A stretch of 64,000 nt of DNA from assembly GCF_011075055.1 (NCBI RefSeq), contig NC_058147.1:14260001-14324000 (forward strand), written 5' to 3'. The translations under genes and the position numbers were made by a program. Origin of the DNA: Mangifera indica. Taxonomy: Eukaryota; Streptophyta; Magnoliopsida; Sapindales; Anacardiaceae. Shown here one piece after another: positions 44,679-57,135 of this stretch (position 1 is the first letter of the stretch; the number at the start of each line of letters is the position of its first letter). The notes beneath the pieces were generated by a model. That model searched no databases and was not told the DNA's origin. It saw nothing but the letters and a program-made list of their open reading frames with translations.

Positions 44679-47101
44679 TATAACATCTCTCTCCAGGTAC
44701 ATACCCTTGCATAAAAAATGCACCTAAAAGGATGTGTTAGCTTAAAACATTTCTCAAACATTTGTAGTTGTAGAATAAATGCATGGTATTTAATTAACAT
44801 CCCATAATCCAAAAAATGCATATTATTATTATTTCATAAAACAAAGTACATAAGTTTGAAAAATCAAATCATAGTAATTAGTGTGTGAAGAAAATATAAA
44901 TAATCCCAGAAATACATAAACATTGACTAACATGAAAAATCAAAAAAATGCTTTAGCCCTTATGCATTACCTCGAGCTAACCTGTTGGCTCTCGTGATGT
45001 TGTCCCACTACTCTAAAATCTTACCTACAAAACCATAAAAGGAGTACGTGAGTGAAACACACTCAATAAGTAGGTGACTTCATGATACCCAATTATTATA
45101 TATATAACACAATTAATCACTAAAACATATGTGTCATTTATTTAATCTCCTTATGGAATCACAAATGTGTCTTAGCATTCTAAATGTCTATTTGAATTGT
45201 CATAGTGTCTTACACTTAATACTCAATAGTAGTGTCATTTAGAATGACTAGTGCCAGATAATGTATGTTGACATCCTAGATGTTTGGTGAAAGTATGAAA
45301 TATTTGAGATGTCAATCATAAGGTGTACATAGTACACAGTTGGTCAAGTTTTGGGCTATGAATATCATATCATAAAGGAGTAAGACCCTAAGGCTAACAA
45401 AATCGCATAAGCATCCCTAATGCTAAGATGCCTAACATCAGTGCTTCATGAGCATCCTAGATGTTAAGGCCCCTTACACTAATATCCCAGATGCTAGGAC
45501 TAACCTTGATGTTTTCATGACCACACTACACACAGCTTAATGGCTGAAAATAATATAATACATCGTCTCTAGTTTTTAACTTGAAACCATTTCAGTTAGA
45601 GTTTATGTCATTGTGCATACAGTCGAGCACACCCAAATTACTTTACATCTCATCTTTCACATAGTCTAGCATATTTATCTAATACTTGTCTCATATTGCC
45701 TTTATTAGGGCCGTATTATTTGTCTTCCCATAATTGTTCCTACATGGGTAAAATAGTCCATTTTATAATCCCATACAAACATAGCGACTTTACACTAACA
45801 TCGTTATCTTTGTACACCTTTATTTTACTTTTCTCTAATTATACACAAGGATGTATCCTTTATACAAAGGGTGTGTAATTTAACGTACACGGGCATGCGC
45901 CTATTACACATAGGTATGCAACCTGAGGCATGATACATGGTTATGTATCCTATACCATACAGGCGTATAGTTGATCCCAAATTAACACTCTAGTGTGTTC
46001 TTTCTACACGAGAACTATTTACACCCAAATATACATAGTTGTGTATACAGACATACATAAGCATTTAGTGTCTTTTTCTAGAATTTTGAATTATGATCGT
46101 CTTTGTTTTCCAATCAACATGTCACATTTAACCACTAATGAATCATTCTAAACTAGCCTCTAAGCACCCTAAAATAGTCTCTTACTACTACAGTCAATGA
46201 ACTATTTCTAATACTTGATATTTAATCACAATTCATCCTTAAGCCAACAATTGAGCAACATACCAAAATCAATTCTCATAGTTTCAATTTATAGAAGGTC
46301 TAGGAAATCATTCAAATTTCATTCCCAATTATCACATGTCACCAACTGTGACATTACAACAAAATTACTAGAGATAACACCATTCGACAATGCTTGTAAC
46401 TATGTAAGAATTTACTCTTCCATCACATTAGAATAATAATCTCAATTATAAGTAGTGATTAACATAATACCACATAACTATTAACCTAAAAGAACTAAAC
46501 AATCAAAAATAACACCAAGCAAGATCACAGTAAGGATATTAGAATGCAAACAAATGAAATAATCACCATACATACCTTTCTTTTAGTGTCCAAATGCTCT
46601 TCACATTGCTTTGATGGTTTCCCTCCATAATTCTTTTGGGGCCTAGGCTCTAAAGGCACTCAAACTCCTTTCATATCTCTGGATTTGTTAGAAAATATGA
46701 ATGAAGAACTCAGCCAAATGTGTTTACGAATCTTATCATTTAACTTGTAACGTATGATACATTGGCATGTATGGTTCATACACAGGCGTGTATACCATTA
46801 CTCATTAATAAAAATTTTTGAAATCACTGTAAAATGAATCCTTATCCAGTATTCAAATAGTTGACCATACATGGGCATTATACTAATATACATGGACATG
46901 TATGTCAACCATACTTAGCCAATTCATATGTATCATATGAGAAAACACTACTTTGCCCTTCTTAACGTAAACACAGACATGTGGCCTGCCCATACGATTG
47001 TGCATCCCCCAATTTCATATATGTTATATTAATTAAGCATAATTAATCACAAGTGAAGCTAAAGGACAAAAATGACCTTTAACATACTTGCAAGTATTAC
47101 A
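44679..47101 (-). repeat. 5' LTR of gypsy C
   Basis: It matches the 3' LTR from TATAACATCTCT (44679) to CAAGTATTACA (47101). Both ends carry single transitions relative to the other copy (TGTAACA to TATAACA, GCATTACA to GTATTACA), as expected from decay of methylated cytosines. It has one copy of the region that is tandemly duplicated in the 3' LTR. Confidence 0.9.
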
Positions 47102-47584
47102 CATATGCGATCACCTTGCCTTACTGCATCAATATTTTCCCCAATCCATGTATGTGAGACATCTATATATAAATCATATTCGACCTTATCCTCTAGCAAG
47201 ATTAATACTATAGTAGTTGTTAATCTCTTTAATTCTTGGAAACTCCCCTTACAGGCTTCTAACCATATAAACTAAGTTTCCTTCTTTGTAATAACTGTGC
47301 GAAACCTTGCCAACCTAGTAAGCCTTTCAACGAACCTTCTGTAGTACCTTGCCAAACCTAAAAACTTCATTCCTCTTCGTTAGACTTTGACCTCTACAAG
47401 TCTAACACTACCTCTATCTTGCTTAGATCCATTGATATACCCTCTGTTTATACAACATGCCCCAAGAATATAACTTTATCTAATCAGAATTCACACTTCA
47501 AAAACTTTACGTATAGTTGTTTATCCCTCAACCCTTGTAAAATAAACCTCAAGTGTAGGCTTTTGTGGCCCTCGATAATGGAAT
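47102..47584 (-). pseudogene. gypsy B pol, 5' part (RT end and RNase H start)
   Basis: Minus strand. RNase H start: YDLYIDVSHIH.LGKI, then GKVIAYA, continuous with 37587 after removal of element C. Further right lies the reverse transcriptase thumb and connection: LYVKFLKCEF.LDKVIFLGHV, TEGISMDLSKIEVVL. The piece breaks off at about 47584, before the catalytic box, where copia D begins. The finger domain, protease and Gag of B are not found in this window. Confidence 0.85.
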
Positions 47585-49523
47585 TGATAAAAAAATTTTA
47601 ATGAAGCACACAAAAAGTCCTACTTTGGATTGCCCTTATAGGTTAATTAATTCACAAATCATGCAAATAACATGTACAATGGTTTTATAGAAATACCTAC
47701 ATAAATGGCTCATTTGAATTTTGTTGATGGTAAAAGGTTATGGAATTACTTTAAAAACCAACTATAAGCATGCTCATTGGTATCCACACAAAATAACTTG
47801 AATGGAGGTCAAAACTATGCCTAAGGCTTTCTAGAACCTGATGATGGTTTATAGTTTAAGGGAGAATGGTAAAAACCTCTCTGTGCAACTAGGGTTTATT
47901 AATGTAGAGTGAATGTGTAAGAAAAGTGTGAGTAAAAAATGTATTTATACTAATACATATAAGCTTGTTTGGTCTTAATACAAAGTCTAAACGATCTTTT
48001 ATATGTACACTTGGTCTAGGCATAAGGAGTGGGTGTACTTTTGCTTGTACATCTAGTCCAAGTGTAAAAACTAGGTGTACTTGCCTTGTACACCTAGTCC
48101 TTGCACCAAAACCGGGTGTATCTCCTTTTTTCACTTAAATCATGCCTAGAACATTATTTTAGTCATGTTCAGGCAAATATGTCTCGCTCGATCTTTGGTG
48201 CTTGGCCCAAGTGATCTTTTTTTATTACATATCCCAAAATTTTAAGCATTAACCAAAATCAGGAGCTAGATATTTATCCTATCATATGCAATCAAGCTGA
48301 CTAGGTTTGGGTTTACCCAATTGAATAAATCCAATCCCATATTTTCTCTCATTTAACCTTAACTACCAAGATTATTTTACTTAAGTCCCTAAGTACCATA
48401 AAGTGTACTTTTGGTCCTAAAGTCCATTCTATGGCTCTAAATCCTTAATTTACAATTTGGATCACATCTAACTCGGATAATCTTAGGCCTTCAGAGTTTA
48501 TCAATTCCTTTTAGTGCAGACCAATAAGTTTTTCACTAAATCAATAGTGACCAAATTCGTGTTGAGTTTTTAACTCGAGATCTATCCAAATGCAAAACAA
48601 GATTAGCCTTTAATAAGACATCATGGCTACCCAATTAGTGAAAGGTTAATTTTTGACTTCTTAACTTATTAGTGATGCGATTACTCATAAAATTGGATCT
48701 TTTTATCATATGATATCTCTTCGAGGTTAAGGTATAAATAAAATGTCTCCCTAAGGGATTCTCAAATTTTATAGACTGACTTCCATCAACTATTGAATAA
48801 TATCAAATTGAGCAACAACTTAATCCATTATGACCACAAGTTTAATTAATTGTTGCCATATGTTAGAAGGCTTTAACTGAGATATTAGATTTCATGCTTA
48901 TGAGTGACAAATCCTTTATTGATTCCCCATAGCCTTTGTACAAATCATGAAATAGCCAAATACAAACTTTTTGGCAATTCTCTGACCAAATTATTTTGAA
49001 CTAGTGTCAAACCATACCGATCTTTACGTAAGATGATCTAGTGACCTAAAGTCTAAGGATCACATGTACTATTATTCACAAAAAGGATATATATTCCATA
49101 GACACTAGAGCAACATTTTATATGGAATCCTAATGGTGGGTCAATCTAGTGAATATGTATAGACAATGTAACCATTTATTACAACAAGTTATCAACTAAC
49201 AACGTTTACATGTAAGAACTACCATCATCTTTTAATGATATAATTCAACACTATGATAACTTTATCACTATTATTCATGCCCTTGGTCAAGGTAATATCA
49301 TAGTTATAAATGTTATAAGAACAACCACCTAAAGTTCATATAAGTTTCTTATGATCAAGTATTGAACACTGATCTTTTTGTCTCAACAAATATTCTTATG
49401 ACAATTATCTAACTTGTAATATAAACAAGGATAATGAAAAGATTATATGAATTCATCAAAATGTCAAAGATAAAAAATATAATAGTTTTGATTATTAGCT
49501 CTAAGACGCTACCCTAACAATCA
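47585..49523 (-). repeat. LTR of copia element D
   Basis: On the minus strand it begins TGTTAGGGTAGCG at 49523, directly after GTGCATGATT, a decayed copia polypurine tract (typically AAGTGGGAGATT). The left limit is set at TGATAAAAAA (47585), where the RT frame of element B stops, and is tentative. Between 47990 and 48125 it holds a GTACA..TAGTCC / GGTGTACTT motif several times. It has no partner LTR in the window. Confidence 0.55.
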
Positions 49524-50482
49524 TGCACTTGTATTCTAGCCAATCTAATATATGTCTAGTACCATATAAGGCTACATCTCTATCATGCTTTTTCTATGAT
49601 AAAGGCTTGGCCAATTGGTCAGCCAAATTTTCATTGATATTTGTTATTCCTATCTGAACATGTCCATGCTGAATGATTTTTCTAAATAGGTGATATCACT
49701 TGAGTATATTTTTAGATTATTGGTAAGATCGTGGTTCATTTACTTATGTTATTACTGTATTGTTGTTACAACAAAGTTCTATAAGGTCTGCTATAGATGG
49801 AACCATGCCAAGTTTGATTATGAACTTCTTGATCTATACTACTTCTTTTGTTGCATTTGGAAAAGTAATAAACTCAAACTCAGTTGTAGATCAACCATAA
49901 TACTTTGCTCAAAGCTTTTCCAGTTGATTGGCCTACCATTTAGGAAAAATACAAATCCTGAATGGGATTTGAAGTCCTCTTAGTCTTTTGGAAGTTAACA
50001 TCATTATATCCTTTCACAATGAGCTTAGGTTTTCTTTCATAAACCAAGAACATATCTTTAGTCCTTTTTATGGACTTTAGAATTTTCTTGACAACCATCC
50101 AACGATACTGATCTAAATCTTATTGATAACTACTACAAATGCTTAGAACATATGATACATCAATGCTCATACATAACATGACGTATATGATTAATCCTAT
50201 CACAAAAGCGTATGAGATTAGACACATCTTATCTCTCTCTTCTTATGTTTTAGGACATATTTCTTTTGAGAGATATATGTCATGGCTCATAAAAGGAAAT
50301 CACTTTTTGGATTCTTCTATATTAAATCTTTTTAGCACTTTATCAATTTATGTGTTCTGACTTAGTTCAAACAACTTATGTAATCTATCTCAGTAGATCT
50401 TTATGCCAACAATATAGGCTACTTTTGTTAAATCTTTCATAGAGAAGCACTTGGATAGCTAAGTCTTTATCAATTGCAAATT
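49524..50482 (-). pseudogene. copia D pol fragment (RT end and RNase H)
   Basis: Minus strand. From the right: LQLIKT.LSKCFSMKDL, IDKVLKRFNIEESKK, SHDIYLSKE.CPKT.EERDKM, then RNase H with EDFKSHSGFVFFLNGRPINW and KSFEQS, matching the C-terminal half of plant copia Pol. Stops and frame changes are frequent. It begins abruptly at 50482 where the next LTR fragment starts, so the rest of Pol, Gag and the 5' LTR are missing. Confidence 0.82.
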
Positions 50483-50623
50483 TGGTACACCTAGGTTTTT
50501 GAGCAATGCATACCTAAGCTTAAGTAATGTACACCCATGCTACAAGCATTTATGGACTTGGGCTTGACACTTATACACCTAGTCTTGTAACTTTTGTACA
50601 CCTAGTTTTCAACACCTTCAAGC

Positions 50624-51798
50624 ATTTTGATAACATCATTAATTGTTATTATTTTAATTTCTAATTCTCGTATGTTGCATGAGAATTTAATTCAAGCTAA
50701 TAGAATTATCTATCTTTTTGCACTTAGGAAGTTTGAACATTTTTAGAGCTGAATTTGGGCCAAGAAGACTAAAATTGGAGCAAGCTTACTAGTTAACAAA
50801 AATTGTGATGCTGACTAGGTGTGGGCATGTGAAATGACGAGAACAGAATTCAAAAATTAAATTTGGAAGTCTAGATCAGCTAAGATATTCCACAAAATGT
50901 CAAGATTTGCTTCCTAGAAATGGATGATTAGTAACTGGAAAAGGGGGATTATGGTAATTGGCAAAAACAATTTTTTTTGGAATTTTGGCTGGCTAAGGAT
51001 GGTTTACAGTGGCTAAATATTTTTTCTTGGTTGAAGGGATCTGAAACCATAGAACTATAACAATTATGAGATTAAGTTTTCTTCTTTAATGCATCTTTTT
51101 AATTATTCAAGTATTGACTATTTTCCTGAATTAATTATTATGATTGTATTAGTTGATTACTAAGGCGCATAATTAGTTTATTAATTAATATGATCTAATG
51201 CTAATTTAGATGTTGAATCCATAATTGTTCAATCCATCTAATCGAAGTGGCAACTAGGATTTATTGTTTACTGTGTTAGAAACTATAATTCCTAGGGAAA
51301 ATATTCAACTAGATTAAATGCAATGTCGTATGCTTGTGTTATCTTGTTTCGTTGGTCTTTCTAATTCTTAATGCTATTGTTTAATTAAATTCAAGATCGT
51401 ATCTGAGTTGTTAATCAATAAGAGTTAACTGGAATACATGTTTTTGATTAACTAATCATAAGGAAAGACAAATAACTAATGCCACAACGAATATTTGAAT
51501 AATTAATTTGATATTTTTGGTAACGATGATCAATTGTAGTTTAATGGTAGATGTGACCGTAGACCAAGGTTTGTTTAATTGATTATTTATTTTAGATTAT
51601 TTTTTTCTGAATTTTTATTTACTATTTTTAATTATAATTCGCGTTTAATTCAAAACCCCCTTTATTTCCTTGTATTGATTGATTTGTGATGACGTACTAA
51701 TTGGAACTCTTTGAGGGAATGATCCCTACTTTCCTTTACTATATTTTTGTTGGAGGAATTTAAAATTTTAATTTGAGTGTCGACGACAGTACTTACCA
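50624..51798 (+). repeat. 5' LTR of Athila element E
   Basis: From 50673 (TGTTGCATGAG) to 51798 (CTTACCA) it aligns closely with the 3' LTR (56007-57135). The outer start is uncertain: the target duplication suggests 50624, while a canonical TG start would be TGATAACATC at 50628. The shared end ...GTCGACGACAGTACTTACCA precedes the primer site by a few bases. Confidence 0.82.
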
Positions 51799-51803
51799 AA
51801 TTT

Positions 51804-51821
51804 TGGTGTCATTGTCGGGGA
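51804..51821 (+). other. Athila primer-binding site (Asp tRNA)
   Basis: TGGTGTCATTGTCGGGGA lies 5 bases after the 5' LTR. The usual Athila site is TGGCGCCGTTGTCGGGGA, complementary to the 3' end of tRNA-Asp. All three differences are C-to-T or G-to-A changes. Confidence 0.88.
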
Positions 51822-51904
51822 GTTTTTACTTTGTATGTTTGTTACGCGATCTTCAAAACAAGCTAATTTATAATTTGATCCAAAGATTGAAAAGATTGTA
51901 AAAG

Positions 51905-53330
51905 GGTTAAGAAAAGAAGCAAAAAAGAAACATAAGCACACAGATCTGCTCACTAAACAGAAGAACACGTGGCTGAGAATCAGACTTTAAGAGAGCTTAT
52001 TGTTCTAGATTTGAATCAACAACCATACTGTATTACTTTTCCTAATTTAGAGACTAATACTACATTTGAATTAAAGTTTGGACTGATCTATCTTTTACCC
52101 ATTTTTTATGGCTTCGTAGGTGAAGATCCCCATTAACATTTAAAGGAATTTCATGTGATAGGCACAAGTTTGAAACTGAATAGAGTAATCGAAGAACAAA
52201 TCAAGATGAGAGCTTTCCTATTTTCTTTGAAAGATGATACGCAAGATTGGCTTTATTACTTACCTGCTGAAAGCATCACCACTTGGCATGAGATGAAGAG
52301 GCTATTTTTGGAGAAATTCTTTCCAGCATCAAAAGTTGCCAGTAAAAGAAAGGAAATATGTGGCATTAGAAAGCATAGTGGAAAGTCTTTATATGAATAT
52401 TGGGAGCGCTTTAAAAAACTCTGTGCAAGCTATCCACATCACCAAATTAGTGACCAACTCCTCATTCAATATTTCTATGAAGGACTTTTATCAAATGATA
52501 GGAATATGATTGATGTAGTGAGTGGTGTAGCATTGGCTGACAAAACACCTGAGGCAGCTCGAAATTTAATTACAAACATGGCGTCGAATTCACAACAATT
52601 TGGGAATATATTAGACCATTCATTTCGACATGTCAATAAGGTAAATGTCTCTTCTCTTGAAAGACGACTTGATCATCTAACTTCTCTTGTATGTCAAATG
52701 GCTGTAAGAAAATAAAGGTAGCAAAAGTTTGTGGAATCTATTCAATGAGAGGGCATCCAACTAATATGTGCCCATCACTTCAAGAAGACTTCTTTGAACA
52801 AGCTAATACAGTAAGTGAATTTTTAGGACAACAGTAGCGAAATTATAATTATAATCCTTATTCGAAAACTTACAACCTAGGTTAGAGAGATCATCCTAAT
52901 CTTCGTTATGCGAATACAGATATAAATCAGTCTTTGAATAACTTTCAGCCATACTAGCAGCCTTGCATTCCTGGACAACAACAACCAAGTCAAAATTTTG
53001 ATTCAAGTACATCTCTTGAAAATATTGTTAAAACTTTGGCTACTAACACTATAAAATTTCAGTAGGAAACTAAAAATAGCATTCAAAATCTAGAAAATCA
53101 AATGAGTCAGATGACTACTACAATCACAAAGTTGGAAGCACAGAATTCAAGCAAACTGCTAGCACAAACTATGGTGAACCCAAAGGAGAATGATAGTGCA
53201 ATAGTGTTGAGAAGTGAAAAAGAGTTAGAGATGTCGATTAAAGCACCACTTGCACCAACACAGTAAGCAAAAAATAGAGAAGAAGAGGCAGCAAAAAATA
53301 ATTCTTTTGAAAATGTAATGACAGTAAAAA
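51905..53330 (+). pseudogene. Athila gag pseudogene
   Basis: The largest open piece (52155-52715) reads QIKMRAFLFSLKDDTQDWLY, ESITTWHEMKRLFLEKFFPA, SKVASKRKEICGIRKHSGKS, LYEYWERFKKLCASYPHHQI and LLIQYFYEGLL, the core of the Athila-type retrotransposon Gag. Codons before it (to about 51905) and after it continue the family frame with stops. The zinc knuckle at about 52725-52770 reads VCGIYSMRGHPTNMCP, with Tyr in place of the second Cys. A Gln/Asn-rich linker with stops follows to about 53330. Confidence 0.87.
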
Positions 53331-54560
53331 TCCTTCTTTCAGCAAATATAAATCTGTTCCTCCTTTTCTTGAAGCTTTAAATCTGAAGTATGAATGCAAT
53401 GCGAATTTATATGAGACCTTTCAAAAGTGTGAAGTCAATATCCTATTATTTGATGCAATCAAACAAGTGTCTCGCTATGCAAAATTTCTGAAAGAGCTAT
53501 ATACTGTGAAAAGAAAGCAAAAGCTCAAAAGGTGTGAAAAAATAAGGGTAGGAGAAAATGTTTCACCTATAATTTGAAAAAGTCTTCCTGAAAAATGCAA
53601 AGACCCAGGTATGTTTTACATCCCTTGCACAATAGGTGGCATTAAAATTGAAAAGGCCATGTTAAATTTCGGAGCATCTATTAATGTAATGTCATATTCT
53701 ATTTATTATTTTCTTAATCTTGAACCTTTAGAAAAAACTGATATAGTTATTCAGTTGGTCGATATATCGAATGTATATCATAAGGGGTTGATTAAAGATA
53801 TTCTTGTTTAGGTTAATGACAAGTTAATTTTTCTAGCTAATTTTTATATTCTTGACATAGAAAATAATGACTAATCTGCACCTATTTTGTTAGGAAAACC
53901 CTTTTGGAAAACTGCTAAAACAAAAATTGATGTTCATAAAGGCACATTGACCATGGAGTTTGATGATAAAGTTGTCTAGTTTAATATTTATGATGTTATG
54001 AAATATCCTAATATAGATTTTCCTATTTATTCAGTTGATTTAATTGATTCTCTAGCACAGGATATTTTTGAACTTAATGGTGAAGATAAGTAGGAAGTAG
54101 CTAACCATGAAAAGATTTTGAAAGAAATTGATGAATTTAAATTAAATTCTGATGTGCAAAATACAGTGGCAGAAATGAATGAGTTTGTGGAATTGAAAAA
54201 TACAAGTAATGTATTTTATATTGAGCTGCCAGCGCCTAATAAAAAATCGGTACCTTCTGTTTTGCAAACACCAGAGTTGAAGCTAAAACCTCTTCTAGAT
54301 CACCTCAAATATATATACCTTAGAGATAGGGAGACCTTACTAGTAATTATTTCTAGTAAGCTAAATAAGCAGTAAGAAGAAAAACTGGTACAGATTCTGA
54401 AGAACCACAAAACAACCATAGGATGGACCATTGCTGATATTGAAGGAATCAGTCCCTTTACCTGTATACATCAAATTCTTCTTAAAGAGGGAGCTAAACA
54501 AATTCGACAGCCACAAAAGAGGTTAAACCTGCCGATGATAGAAGTAGTGAAAAAGGAAAT
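53331..54560 (+). pseudogene. Athila protease region pseudogene
   Basis: An open piece at 53611-53811 reads FYIPCTIGGIKIEKAMLNFG, ASINVMSYSIYYFLNLEPL and TDIVIQLVDISNVYHKG, matching the aspartic protease of Athila elements. The catalytic triad that is DLG or DTG in intact copies is NFG here. The second half (LLGKPFWKTAKTKIDVHKG at about 53890-53950) is in the same frame after one stop. The linker to reverse transcriptase contains an open piece at 54118-54375 of the usual low-complexity spacer (LKPLLDHLKYIYLRDRETLL). Confidence 0.87.
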
Positions 54561-56006
54561 TTTGAAGTTGCTTCAAGCCGGAGTAATTTATCCAATTTCA
54601 AACAGTGAATAGGTCAGCCCTATTTAAGTTGTATCGAAGAAGATCAACATCATAGTGGTAAAAAATCAAAATAATGAATTGGTTCCCACTTGAGTTCAAA
54701 ATGGGTGGCAGGTTTGTATCGATTATAGGAAATTAAATGTTGTAACCTGTAAAGATCATTTTTCGTTGCTGTTTATTAATCAAATGTTAGAAAGGCTAAC
54801 TAGTCAAGCTTGCTACTTTTTTCTAGATGGCTTTTTAGGATACTTTCATATCGCAATTGCTCTTAAAGATTAGGAGAAGATGACTTTCACATGCCCATTT
54901 GGAACCTTTGCATATCGACAAATGCCATTCAGAGCTTGTAATGTGCCAACCACTTTTCAAAGGTATATGGTCAGTATATTTTCAGATTATGTTGAGCACA
55001 TTATAGAAATTTTTATGGATGATTTTACTATTCATAGGGATTCATTTGATAATTATTTACACAATCTCGCACTTGTTTTACAAAGATGCATTGAAACTAA
55101 CCTTGTTTTAAATTTTGAAAAATGTCATTTTATGGTTAAGCAAGGTATGGCTTTGGGGCATGTAGTTTCAACTAGAGGTGTAGAGGTAGAAAAGGCTACG
55201 ATCGATGTTATTCAATCTCTGTCGTATCCCGTTAGTGTGCAGGAAGTTCGTTCTTTTCTTGGCCATGAAGGTTTTTACCAACGTTTTATTAAAGATTTTT
55301 CTCATATTGCATTGCCATTGTGCAAGTTGTTGTAAAAGAATATGGCTTTCGAGTTTGATTAAGGGTGTAAAAATGCATTTGACAAGTTGAAGTAGCTACT
55401 GACTTTACACCAATAATTCAGCCACCTGATTGGAGTCTTCCAATTGAAATAATGTGCAATGCAAGTGATCATGCCATAGGAGTTGTTTTGGGCCAGCGAG
55501 TTGGAAGGGTGTGACATGTTATATATTATGCCTCGATGACCTTACATGATGCATAAAAAAATTATTCAACCATTGAAAAAGAACTTTTGGCTGTTGTTTT
55601 TGCATTAGAAAAATTTCGTTCTTATTTATTGGGTACTAAAGTTGTTATTTATTCTGATCATACAACCCTTAGGTATTTGATAACAAAGAAAGAGGCAAAA
55701 CCAAGGCTTGTAAGGTGGATTCTTCTGCTGAGTGAATTTGACCTAGAGATCAAAGATAAAACTGGACAAGAGAATCATTTTGCTAACCATTTAAACTGCC
55801 TGGTTCATGTGAAAACAGAGCAGAATCTGCAAAAACAATTTCTTGATGAGCAGTTATTTTTAGCAAGCTGCAAGCTGCCCTGGTACACGAACATTATAAA
55901 TTATTTGGTAGTTAACATACTGTTAGCTGATTTATCTAAGGCTCAAAGAGATAAACTGAAAAATGATGCAAACATTGTGTTGGTCATAAGAAGGTGTGTA
56001 CCTGAA
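54561..56006 (+). pseudogene. Athila reverse transcriptase-RNase H pseudogene
   Basis: RT runs from about 54560, with VCIDYRKLNVVTCKDHFSL, then an open piece at 54880-55335 that includes TFTCPFGTFAYRQMPFRACN, the catalytic box FMDD (55012-55023, both Asp kept), KCHFMVKQGMALGHVVSTRG and VRSFLGHEGFYQRFIKDFSH. RNase H follows at about 55400-55790, with the later open piece at 55587-56024 holding [40 protein letters not shown] and [10 protein letters not shown]. The frame then shows [10 protein letters not shown] and IRRCVPE, the start of the integrase linker, and stops where the truncated 3' LTR begins. Confidence 0.9.
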
Positions 56007-57135
56007 TGTTGCGTAAAGATTTAATTCAAGCTAATAGAATTATCTATCTTTTTGAACTTAGGAAGTTTGAACATTTTTTAAGCTGAATTTGGGCCAAGAA
56101 GACTAAAATTGAAGCAAGCATACTAGTTAACAAAAACTGTGATGCTGACTAGACGTGGGTATGTGAAATGATGAAAGCAGAATTCAAAAATTAAATCTAG
56201 ACGTCCAGATCAGTTGAGATATTCCACAAAATGTCAAGATTTGTTTCCTAGAAAATGGATGATTAGTAGTTGGAAAAAAGGGGATTATGATAATTGGCAA
56301 AAATAATTTTTTTTGGAATTTTGGTTGGCTTAGGATGGTTTACAGTGGTTGAATATTTTCTCTTGGTTGAAGGGATCTGAAACCATGGAACTACAAAAAT
56401 TGTGAGATTAAGTTTTGTTCTTTAATGTATCTTTTTAATTATTTAATTATTGATTATTTTCTTGGATTATTTATTATGATTGTATTAGTTGATTGCTAAG
56501 GAGCGCGATTAGTTTAGTAATTAATACGATCTAATGCTAATTTAGATTTTGAATCTGTAATTATTCAATCCATCTAATTGAAGTGGCAACTAGGATTTAT
56601 TGTTTACTGCGTCAAAAACTGTAGTTCCTAGAGAAAATATTCAACTAGATTAAATGCAACGTCGTACGCTTGTGTTGTCTTGTTTCGTTGGTCTTTCTAA
56701 TTCTTAATGCTATTGTTTAATTAAATTCAAGATCGTATCCTAGTTGTTAATAAATAAAAGTTAACTGGAACACATGTTTTTGATTAACTAATCGTAAGGA
56801 AAGACATATAACTAATACCACAATGAATATTTGAATAAAATAATTTGATATTTTTGGTATCGATGATCAATCGTAGTTCAATGGTAGATGTAACCGTAGA
56901 CCAAGGTTTGTTTAATTGATGATTTGTTTTAGATTATTTTTTTCTGTATTTTTATTTATTGTTTTTAATTATAATTCACGTTTAATTCAAAACCCCCCTT
57001 ATTTCCTTGTTTTGATTGATTTATGACGACGTATTAATTGGAACTCTTCGAGAGAACGATCCCTACTTTCCTTTACTACATTTTTGTTGCAAGAATTTAG
57101 GATTTTAATTTGGGTGTCGACGATAGCACTTACCA
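56007..57135 (+). repeat. 3' LTR of Athila element E (5' end deleted)
   Basis: It aligns with 50673-51798 from TGTTGCGTAAAG to ACTTACCA, with roughly one difference in 15-20 bases by eye. Its first about 50 bp are missing together with the polypurine tract: Pol codons (CVPE) lead straight into LTR sequence at about 56004. Confidence 0.85.

Larger units (their letters stand above)
37588..47101 (-). mobile_element. Ty3/gypsy chromovirus 'C', minus strand, nested in element B
   Basis: Both LTRs are present: 44679-47101 is the 5' LTR and 37588-40204 the 3' LTR. They start TGTAATGCC (TGTAATACT in the 5' copy) and end GATGTTACA (GATGTTATA in the 5' copy). The flanks are CGTAT (37583-37587) and CATAT (47102-47106), a 5-bp target duplication with one G-to-A change. 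Removing the element restores the RNase H frame of B across the junction ([11 protein letters not shown]), so the insertion into B is certain. Inside, Gag, protease, RT, RNase H, integrase and a chromodomain-like tail are all recognisable but broken. Confidence 0.93.
50624..57135 (+). mobile_element. Ty3/gypsy Athila-type element 'E', plus strand, integrase deleted
   Basis: Two LTRs (5': about 50624-51798; 3': 56007-57135) surround an Asp-tRNA primer site, gag, protease, reverse transcriptase and RNase H. The primer site and the Gag/RT sequence types are those of the Athila group. The flanks are CAAGC (50619-50623) and CAAGT (57136-57140), a likely target duplication with one change. The 3' LTR lacks its first about 50 bp. 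It is joined directly to the region preceding integrase, so integrase, any envelope-like region and the polypurine tract are deleted. Confidence 0.9.

Noticed and set aside
52155..56024. Series of separate host genes in the open frames at 52155, 53611, 54118, 54880 and 55587
   Set aside because: They are consecutive pieces of one Athila polyprotein (Gag, protease, RT, RNase H) separated by stops and lie between two LTRs.
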